From DATELY01 sp035276085 (GTDB lineage: Bacteria; Pseudomonadota; Gammaproteobacteria; Steroidobacterales; Steroidobacteraceae): a DNA stretch of 12,144 bases. This document shows positions 1 to 6,121 of this stretch, one piece after another. The stretch spans positions 1 to 12,144 of the forward strand of contig DATELY010000137.1 of the NCBI GenBank assembly GCA_035276085.1, read 5' to 3'. The notes beneath the pieces are model-generated. The model worked only from the letters and a program-made list of their open reading frames with translations, had not been told where the DNA came from and ran no database searches. Within the stretch, counting starts at the first letter, position 1. Each line of letters begins with the position of its first letter. Made by a program: the position numbers and the translations under genes.

Positions 1-38
1 CCCTGCGCAGCGGGGGAGGGTTGGGGTGGGGGCACTCC
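1..38. repeat. Edge of a GC-rich palindromic element, probable terminator or dispersed repeat
   Basis: The first 38 bases lie just downstream of the stop codon of the minus-strand oxidoreductase. They begin with the perfect palindrome CTGCGCAG (3-10) and continue into a G-rich run (12-32). The G-rich run has no partner in view; its C-rich complement would lie left of the window edge. The composition resembles the GC-rich hairpin repeats that often sit after genes in high-GC gammaproteobacteria. Only half of the structure is visible, so terminator versus dispersed repeat cannot be decided. Confidence 0.35.
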
Positions 39-3000
39 TCACACCAACACGCGCTCGATCCCACCGCTGTTCGCGCGCTGCACGTACTCCGGCAACCAGT
101 TCCCGCCGAGCACGTGCTTCGCGATCTCCACGACGATGTAATCCGCATCGAGATTCGCATCATCGTTGTAGCGTTTGAGACCTTGCAGGCATGAAGGGCA
201 GGACGTCAGCACCTTCACATCGCCCTTGAAGCCGTCCGCGCGCACCTTCTCCGCCCCGCTGCGGATCTCGCCTTCCTTGCGGAAGCGCACTTGCGTCGCG
301 ATGTCGGGGCGCGAGATTGCGAACGTGCCCGACTCGCCGCAGCAGCGATCGTTCTTGTCGATGTGCCCGTTCACCTTCTCGTTCATGAGCGTATTCACGA
401 CCTTCATCGGATCGTAGCTCTTCATCGGCGAATGGCAGGGGTCGTGATACATGTAACGCACGCCCGTAACGCTTTCCAGCTTCACGCCGCGTTCCATCAG
501 ATACTCGTGGATGTCGACGATGCGGCAACCGGGAAAGATCTCTTCGAACTTGTAATGCTGCAACTGATCGAAGCACGTTCCGCAGCTCACGACCACCGTC
601 TTGATGTCGAGATAGTTGAGCGTGTTCGCGACGCGATGGAACAGCACGCGATTGTCCGTGATCATCTTCTCCGCTTTGTCCGACTGGCCGGCGCCACGCT
701 GCGGATAGCCACAGCACAGATAGCCAGGCGGCAACACCGTCTGCACACCGACATGCCACAGCATGGCCTGCGTCGCGAGCCCGACCTGCGAGAACAAGCG
801 CTCGGATCCGCAGCCCGGGAAATAAAACACGGCTTCGCTATCGCCGGTCGTCGCTTTCGGATCGCGAATGATCGGCACGTAGCGCGAATCCTCGATATCC
901 AACAACGCCCGCGCGGTGCGCTTCGGCAACCCGCCCGGCATCTTCTTGTTGATGAAGTGCACGACCTGTTCTTTGACAGGTGCTTTACCGGTGGTCGCGG
1001 GGGGCCGCTTCGTTTGCACCGACGCAATCGCACCCAGCGCGCGGTTGCCCATGCGTTGCGCTTTGAAACCCCAATCGAGCATCACCTTGCGCGTGAGCTT
1101 GATGGTCTCCGGGTTCGTTGCATTCAAGAAGAACATCGACGCCGCCGTGCCCGCATTGAAGCGCTTCTTCCCCATGCGTCGCAGCAGATCCTTCATGGCC
1201 ATCGACACATCGCCGAAATCGATGTCCACCGGACACGGCTTTTCGCATCGATGACACACGGTGCAATGATCGGCCACGTCCGAGAACTCGTCCCAGTGCC
1301 GAATCGACACACCGCGCCGGGTTTGCTCTTCGTACAGGAACGCTTCGATCAACAGCGACGTCGCGAGAATCTTGTTGCGGGGTGAGTACAGCAGGTTCGC
1401 ACGCGGCACGTGCGTGGTGCAGACGGGCTTGCACTTGCCGCAGCGCAGGCAATCCTTGATCGCGTCGGAAATCGAGTTGATGTCCGACTGCTGCATGATG
1501 AGCGACTCGTGGCCCATCAAATTGAAACTGGGCGTGTACGCGTAGCGCAGATCGCCGCCCGGCAGCAGCTTGCCCTTGTTGAAACGGCCTTCAGGATCGA
1601 CCCGCTCTTTGTACTGGCGGAAGTCGCGCGTTTCCGCGTCCGTCAGGAACTCGAGCTTCGTGATGCCGATGCCATGCTCGCCGGAGATCACACCGTTCAA
1701 GTCCCGCGCGATCTGCATGATGCGCGCGACGGCACGGTTGGCCTCCTGCAGCATCTCGTAGTCATCCGAGTTCACCGGGATATTGGTGTGCACGTTGCCG
1801 TCGCCGGCGTGCATGTGCAGGGCAACCCAGACGCGCGAGCGCAGGATGCGCTTGTGAATGGCTTCGGCCTGCGTGAGCGTGGGCACGAACGCCGCGCCCA
1901 TGAACAAACGTCGCAGGTGCGCACGGATTTCCGACTTCCAGGAGGCACGGATCGAACGATCCTGCACGACCTCGAAGACCCGCACGTGCGGTTCGCGTTC
2001 GATGCGCCGTTCGAAATCGCCGCGCACCGGCTCATAGCCGAGACGCGACAATCGCGGCAACGCATCGCGCAGCGGCATATCCAGATGCTCAGCCAGGAAC
2101 GACCAGCGTTCGCGGGTCGCCGCGATGATCTCCTGCGCCTGAATCTGACGCTCGCCGATGACTTCCGCGCGATCGAGCCGCTCGGTTTCGGGATCGTCCG
2201 TCTTCGCCAGCTCGATCTCGCCAGCGAAGTACTCGGCCAGCGCATCGAGGAACGCGAGCTTGTTCTTGAACGACAACTCGACGTTGATGCGCTCGATGGC
2301 GTCCGTGTACTCGCCCATGCGCCCGAGCGGGATCACGACGTCCTCGTTGATCTTGAACGCGTTCGTGTGCTTCGCAATCGCGGCGGTACGGGAGCGATCC
2401 GCCCAGAATTTCTTGCGCGCATCGGCGTTCACGGCCGTGAAGCCCTCACCCGCGCGCCCATTGGCGAGCCGCACGACTTCCGAGGCTGCGCGCGCCACCG
2501 CGCCTTCATCGTCGCCCACGATATCGCCGATCAACACCATCTTCGGCAGCGAACCGCGACGTGACTTCGTGGCGTAGCCGACCGCGCGCAGATAACGTTC
2601 ATCCAGATGTTCGAGACCGGCGAGCTGCACCCCGCTCGTGCGGGCCTGGCCATCGAGGTAGTCCTTGATCTCGACAATGGATGGAATGGCGTGCCGGGCC
2701 TGGCCGAAAAACTCCAAGCACACGGTGCGCGTGTGCGCGGGCATCTTGTGCAGAACCCAGCGCGCAGCCGTCACGATGCCATCGCAACCCTCCTTCTGAA
2801 CCCCGGGCAGACCGCCGAGAAACTTATCGGTGACGTCCTTGCCCAGCAGCTCCTTGCGGAATGTTCGCCCGTCGATGGCGAGCCGCTCCTGCCGCAACAC
2901 ACGAGCGCGCTCCGGTGCATCGCGTCCGTCCTTCCACACCAGTTGGAAGTCCGCACGCTCCACTTCGTGGATCTTGCCGCGGTTGTGCGCAAGACGCGTG

Positions 3001-4001
3001 ACCTCCAGCCAGTTGCCTTCCGGATCGACCATGCGCCACCACGCGAGATTGTCGACCGCGGTACCCCACAGCACGGCCTTCTTGCCGCCCGCATTCATGG
3101 CGATGTTGCCGCCGATGCAGGACGCATCCGCGGAGGTCGGATCGACGGCAAAGACGAAGCCCGAGTGTTCGGCCGCATCGGCAACACGCCGCGTGACCAC
3201 CCCGGCTTCAGAGAAGATCGTCGGCACGCTGCCTTCGATGCCCGGAAGGCTCGACAACTCGACACCGCTCAACTGCTCGAGCTTTTCCGTGTTGATGACG
3301 GCCGCGCGGGTCGTCAACGGCACGGCGCCACCGGTGTAGCCCGTGCCGCCGCCACGTGGAATCACGGTCAAACCCAGCTCCACGCAGTCGCGCACCAGAC
3401 CCGGAATTTCATCTTCCGCATCCGGACTCAGGATCAGGAACGGATATTCGACACGCCAGTCGGTGGCATCGGTGACGTGCGACACGCGCGCATACGCATC
3501 GAAGCGCAGGTTGTCCGCGCGCGTATGACGCAGCAGCAAGCGACGTGCGCGCTTGCGCACCGAGATCGTCTCTTCGAAGTCGTACGCAAAGGCGTCCACC
3601 GCCTTGCGCGCGGCCGCGAGCAGCAAACCGACTTTCCGATCGCGCTCCGCATCCTGTGCATCCCGCCGCTTCTCGATTTCGTGCAGGCGATGGTTCAGCG
3701 CCTCCACCAACAGGCGGCGGCGCTTCGGGTTGTCGATCAAGTCATCCTGCAGATACGGATTGCGCTGTACGACCCAGATGTCGCCCAGGACTTCATACAG
3801 CATGCGCGCCGAGCGACCGGTGCGCCGTTCCGTGCGCAGCTCGTGCAGCACCTGCCACATCGGCTCGCCCAGCAGCCGCACCACGATTTCGCGATCCGAG
3901 AAGGAGGTGTAGTTGTAGGGAATCTCACGCAAACGCGCGGGCGGCTCGGGAATGACCGCGTGCTCGGGCTCGATGGGTTCCAGCGGTAGGGACAGGTTCA
4001 T
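39..4001 (-). CDS. DUF3683-type FAD-linked oxidase/iron-sulfur fusion, probable 2-hydroxyacid dehydrogenase
   Basis: A 1320-residue fusion oxidoreductase. In order it has an N-terminal DUF3683-like region (about 26-130) and a PCMH-type FAD-binding domain (about 185-420) with PRGGGTGYTGG at 215-225 and GGNIAMNAGG at 297-306. A FAD-oxidase C-terminal domain (about 540-815) follows, with HMHAGDGNVHTN at 729-740 and GEHGIG at 774-779. Next is a two-cluster ferredoxin-like module: CX2CX2CX3C at C851-C861 and again at C913-C923. Last are two GlpC-type Cys-rich CCG repeats (C1064, C1096/1097, C1140/1143; C1189, C1220/1221, C1268/1271). The family, like GlcD/GlpC and the YdiJ D-2-hydroxyglutarate dehydrogenase, oxidises 2-hydroxyacids and passes electrons through Fe-S clusters, probably to the quinone pool. 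The substrate here is not determinable. I chose the ATG at 4001; an in-frame TTG at 4046 would start inside a palindrome. No signal peptide is seen, so it is cytoplasmic or peripheral to the inner membrane. Confidence 0.93.
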   Translation of the reverse strand: MNLSLPLEPIEPEHAVIPEPPARLREIPYNYTSFSDREIVVRLLGEPMWQVLHELRTERRTGRSARMLYEVLGDIWVVQRNPYLQDDLIDNPKRRRLLVEALNHRLHEIEKRRDAQDAERDRKVGLLLAAARKAVDAFAYDFEETISVRKRARRLLLRHTRADNLRFDAYARVSHVTDATDWRVEYPFLILSPDAEDEIPGLVRDCVELGLTVIPRGGGTGYTGGAVPLTTRAAVINTEKLEQLSGVELSSLPGIEGSVPTIFSEAGVVTRRVADAAEHSGFVFAVDPTSADASCIGGNIAMNAGGKKAVLWGTAVDNLAWWRMVDPEGNWLEVTRLAHNRGKIHEVERADFQLVWKDGRDAPERARVLRQERLAIDGRTFRKELLGKDVTDKFLGGLPGVQKEGCDGIVTAARWVLHKMPAHTRTVCLEFFGQARHAIPSIVEIKDYLDGQARTSGVQLAGLEHLDERYLRAVGYATKSRRGSLPKMVLIGDIVGDDEGAVARAASEVVRLANGRAGEGFTAVNADARKKFWADRSRTAAIAKHTNAFKINEDVVIPLGRMGEYTDAIERINVELSFKNKLAFLDALAEYFAGEIELAKTDDPETERLDRAEVIGERQIQAQEIIAATRERWSFLAEHLDMPLRDALPRLSRLGYEPVRGDFERRIEREPHVRVFEVVQDRSIRASWKSEIRAHLRRLFMGAAFVPTLTQAEAIHKRILRSRVWVALHMHAGDGNVHTNIPVNSDDYEMLQEANRAVARIMQIARDLNGVISGEHGIGITKLEFLTDAETRDFRQYKERVDPEGRFNKGKLLPGGDLRYAYTPSFNLMGHESLIMQQSDINSISDAIKDCLRCGKCKPVCTTHVPRANLLYSPRNKILATSLLIEAFLYEEQTRRGVSIRHWDEFSDVADHCTVCHRCEKPCPVDIDFGDVSMAMKDLLRRMGKKRFNAGTAASMFFLNATNPETIKLTRKVMLDWGFKAQRMGNRALGAIASVQTKRPPATTGKAPVKEQVVHFINKKMPGGLPKRTARALLDIEDSRYVPIIRDPKATTGDSEAVFYFPGCGSERLFSQVGLATQAMLWHVGVQTVLPPGYLCCGYPQRGAGQSDKAEKMITDNRVLFHRVANTLNYLDIKTVVVSCGTCFDQLQHYKFEEIFPGCRIVDIHEYLMERGVKLESVTGVRYMYHDPCHSPMKSYDPMKVVNTLMNEKVNGHIDKNDRCCGESGTFAISRPDIATQVRFRKEGEIRSGAEKVRADGFKGDVKVLTSCPSCLQGLKRYNDDANLDADYIVVEIAKHVLGGNWLPEYVQRANSGGIERVLV

Positions 4002-4029
4002 CAGCAATCCACTTCGGGAGCGGGGGCCA

Positions 4030-4035
4030 ATTGTA
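4030..4035 (-). promoter_or_regulatory. Possible -10 box for the oxidoreductase gene
   Basis: On the minus strand TACAAT matches the sigma-70 -10 consensus at five of six positions. It would place a transcription start about 20 nt before the ATG at 4001. No convincing -35 hexamer exists at 16-18 nt; that position is occupied by the arm of the palindrome at 4046-4113. This is a weak call based on one hexamer. Confidence 0.22.
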
Positions 4036-4045
4036 GAGGAGGGCA

Positions 4046-4113
4046 ACGGGTCACGGGCTACGGGCTACGGCCAGAGTGCGAACTCTTGCTGTAGCCTGTC
4101 GCCCGTCACCCGT
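4046..4113. repeat. Long near-perfect palindrome (copy 1) in a divergent promoter gap
   Basis: The arms 4046-4077 and 4082-4113 pair around a four-base loop GCGA. Over 32 positions there are three mismatches (4072/4087, 4059/4100, 4052/4107) and two G-T pairs (4069/4090, 4062/4097). The arms are built from small units such as CACGGGCTACGGGCTAC and, on the other side, GTAGCC..GCCCGTCACCC. On the plus strand the loop is of GNRA type. The element fills more than half of the 125-bp gap between the start of the oxidoreductase gene (4001) and yceH (4127), ending 13 nt before the yceH ATG. A related copy lies at 6046-6105, so this looks like a dispersed palindromic repeat family (REP/ERIC-like in kind) rather than a one-off operator. 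Confidence 0.85.
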
Positions 4114-4126
4114 CACCACCTTCACC

Positions 4127-4780
4127 ATGAACACGGAACTCAACGCCCTCGAAGCCCGCGTTATCGGCTGCCTGATCGAAAAAGCCATCACGACGCCCGA
4201 TCAGTACCCCTTGTCGCTCAACGCCCTGGTCAATGCCTGCAATCAGAAATCCAATCGCGACCCCGTCCTGGATCTCAATGAAAACACCGTACAGCAGATC
4301 ATCGACGGCCTGACCCGCAAGCACCTGGTCATCGAGAAGTCGGGCTTCGGCAGCCGCGTTCCGAAGTACCAGCACCGCTTCTGTAATACGGGCTTCGGGT
4401 CCTACGAATTCTCGCCGCAGCAAACGGCCATTCTCTGTGAGCTGCTATTGCGCGGCCCGCAAACACCGGGCGAATTGCGCACACGCGCAAGCCGAATGGC
4501 GCCGATCGAGGAGGTTGGACAGGTGGAGTCCGCGCTCAATGAGCTGATGCAGCGGGACGATGGCCCATTCGTCGCGCGGTTGGCGCGCGAGCCGGGCCGA
4601 CGCGAAGCGCGCTATGCGCATCTGTTGAGTGGCGATGTCGATACGGGTCCGGTGGAGGTGGCAGCCGCACACGAGCACGAGCCCGCCGCGGCCGGCAGCG
4701 AGCGCATCACCAAGCTGGAAGAGCTCGTCGCGGAGCTGCGCCGTGAGCTCGATGAGCTGAAAACACGCCTGGGATCGTAA
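4127..4780 (+). CDS. yceH: YceH family protein (DUF480/UPF0502)
   Basis: A 217-residue protein of the YceH family, which folds as two winged-helix domains. Its biological role is not established. The first domain (about 5-75) begins with the recognisable stretch LNALEARVIGCLIEKAITTP and continues through QYPLSLNALVNACNQKSNRDP. The second winged helix is about 92-167 (FSPQQTAILCELLLRGPQTPGELRTR). The C-terminus (191-216) is a charged heptad-rich coiled coil, compatible with oligomerisation. I chose the ATG at 4127 because family members start with MN..L.ALEARV; an upstream extension would begin inside the palindrome. The leader just before the ATG (CACCACCTTCACC) has no Shine-Dalgarno sequence, so translation may be weak or leaderless. 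It is followed after 7 nt by the MFS gene, so the two are probably co-transcribed. Confidence 0.92.
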   Translation: MNTELNALEARVIGCLIEKAITTPDQYPLSLNALVNACNQKSNRDPVLDLNENTVQQIIDGLTRKHLVIEKSGFGSRVPKYQHRFCNTGFGSYEFSPQQTAILCELLLRGPQTPGELRTRASRMAPIEEVGQVESALNELMQRDDGPFVARLAREPGRREARYAHLLSGDVDTGPVEVAAAHEHEPAAAGSERITKLEELVAELRRELDELKTRLGS

Positions 4781-4787
4781 GACGTTC

Positions 4788-6032
4788 ATGCGAGCCACGC
4801 TTGCGTCCACGTGGCCCCTGCTGCTCGGCATGGCCATTCTGATGCTGGGCGCCGGTCTGCAAGGCACGTTGATCGGTGTGCGGGCAACACTGGAGCACTT
4901 TCCGACGTTCGCCACGGGCCTGGTCATGGCGAGCTATTACGTGGGCTACTCCGGCGGCTCGATGGCGGCGCCCGCGCTCGTGCATCGGGTCGGGCACATT
5001 CGCGTCTTCGCCGCACTCACCGCCATCTCCTGCGCGACGATCCTGTTGCAAGGCGCGTGGATCAACGCGCTCGTCTGGGCGGTCTTGCGCGTCGCTTCCG
5101 GCTTCTGCTTTGCCGGCATCTACGTCGTCGCCGAGAGCTGGCTGAACGAGCGTGTCTCCAACGAGAACCGCGGCAGTCTCCTCGCGATCTACATGCTGGT
5201 CTTGTACGGCGGTCTGGGCATCGGACAGTTTCTACTGAATCTGTCGGACCCCGCCGGGCCGTATCTCTTCATGCTGATCGCCGGGCTGATCTCGGTGGCC
5301 CTCGTGCCCATCGCCCTGAGTGCCACGCATGCGCCCGAGATCAGGGTGCCAACGAAACTGCCGATCCGGGCGCTCTATCGCATCTCACCGCTCGGCACGG
5401 TGGCCGTTGCGATATCGGGCATGGTGTCCGCGACGATGTTCGGTCTCGGTCCCGTGTACGCCGGTTTGCTGGGCATGCAGCCGTCTGCCATCGCTGGTTT
5501 CATGGCGGCAAGCATCTTCGCTGCGACGCTGACGCAATGGCCCGTGGGACGGTTGTCCGATCGCATCGACCGCCGCTCGGTGCTGGTGATGGTGTGTGCG
5601 CTCAGCGCATCGATCGCACTCGCGGCCGCATTCTTTCCGGATCAGCGCGCGCGCTATCTGACCGTGTTCTTCGCCGTCTTCGGCGGTCTTGCCCTCACCT
5701 TGTATTCGCTGGCGTGCTCGAACCTCAACGATCACCTGCAGGCCTCGCAACGCGTGTCGGCCAGCAGCTCCATCATCCTGGTGAACGGGGCAGGCGCCAT
5801 CGTCGGCCCCATTGCCGTCGCGGCCTTCATGGAGCCGTTCGGACCGAATGCCTACTTCGTCAGCCTGGGTGTCCTCATGGCCTTCCTGGCCTGCTTCGGC
5901 CTGTGGCGCAAAGGCAAGCGCCCGCCGGTGCCTGCGGAGCAGAAGACGAGGTTCATCACGGCGCAGCCGCAATCGGCGCCGGGGAGTCTGTTGAGCGGAG
6001 TGAGTGAGGGACAACGGCAAGCGACTGATTAA
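4788..6032 (+). CDS. MFS transporter, YcaD-like
   Basis: A 414-residue inner-membrane transporter with about twelve hydrophobic helices; the first is about 10-30 and the last about 355-373. A major-facilitator motif A is clear between the two halves of the C-terminal domain (GRLSDRIDRR, 254-263). The equivalent N-terminal loop is degenerate (61-74). The segment AESWLNERVSNENRGSLLAI (115-134) resembles the signature loop of the YcaD subfamily, whose substrates are unknown. About 40 C-terminal residues after the last helix are polar and probably cytoplasmic. The ATG at 4788 is only 7 nt after the yceH stop, with GGGA as a poor Shine-Dalgarno, suggesting translational dependence on yceH. The stop is 13 nt before a palindromic repeat that may act as its transcription end. 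The substrate cannot be inferred from the neighbours. Confidence 0.9.
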   Translation: MRATLASTWPLLLGMAILMLGAGLQGTLIGVRATLEHFPTFATGLVMASYYVGYSGGSMAAPALVHRVGHIRVFAALTAISCATILLQGAWINALVWAVLRVASGFCFAGIYVVAESWLNERVSNENRGSLLAIYMLVLYGGLGIGQFLLNLSDPAGPYLFMLIAGLISVALVPIALSATHAPEIRVPTKLPIRALYRISPLGTVAVAISGMVSATMFGLGPVYAGLLGMQPSAIAGFMAASIFAATLTQWPVGRLSDRIDRRSVLVMVCALSASIALAAAFFPDQRARYLTVFFAVFGGLALTLYSLACSNLNDHLQASQRVSASSSIILVNGAGAIVGPIAVAAFMEPFGPNAYFVSLGVLMAFLACFGLWRKGKRPPVPAEQKTRFITAQPQSAPGSLLSGVSEGQRQATD

Positions 6033-6045
6033 GAGCTGACAGATC

Positions 6046-6105
6046 ACGGGTGACTGGCTACAGCCAGAGAGTACGCATCAGTTCTGGCCGTAGCCCGTGG
6101 GCCGT
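6046..6105. repeat. Palindromic repeat (copy 2) between convergent genes
   Basis: An imperfect inverted repeat whose core pairs GGCTACaGCCAGA (6056-6068) with TCTGGCcGTAGCC (6083-6095), with one mismatch. An outer ACGG (6046-6049) pairs with CCGT (6102-6105). The loop is about 14 nt. It shares TCACGGG, GGCTAC.GCCAGAG and GTAGCC.GT with the palindrome at 4046-4113, so the two are members of one family. This copy is more decayed. It occupies most of the 89-bp gap between the convergent MFS (stop 6032) and receptor (stop 6122) genes, where it could terminate both transcripts. No T-tract follows either arm. Confidence 0.75.
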
Positions 6106-6121
6106 CTGCCGTAACCCGCAA

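Noticed and set aside
2607..3989. Plus-strand open frame of 460 codons, and similar ones at 291-1385 and 1410-2564
   Set aside because: They lie antisense to a clear flavin/Fe-S dehydrogenase. They are Arg/His/Ala-rich with no recognisable motif, as expected for antisense frames in high-GC coding sequence.
4002..4046. N-terminal extension of the oxidoreductase from TTG 4046
   Set aside because: It would start inside the palindrome and add 15 residues without family features. ATG 4001 is the more usual start.
4811..6007. 398-codon open frame overlapping the MFS gene on the same strand
   Set aside because: Its product is Arg/His-rich without domains, and the other frame encodes a complete 12-helix transporter. 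It is a shifted-frame shadow caused by GC-rich codon use.
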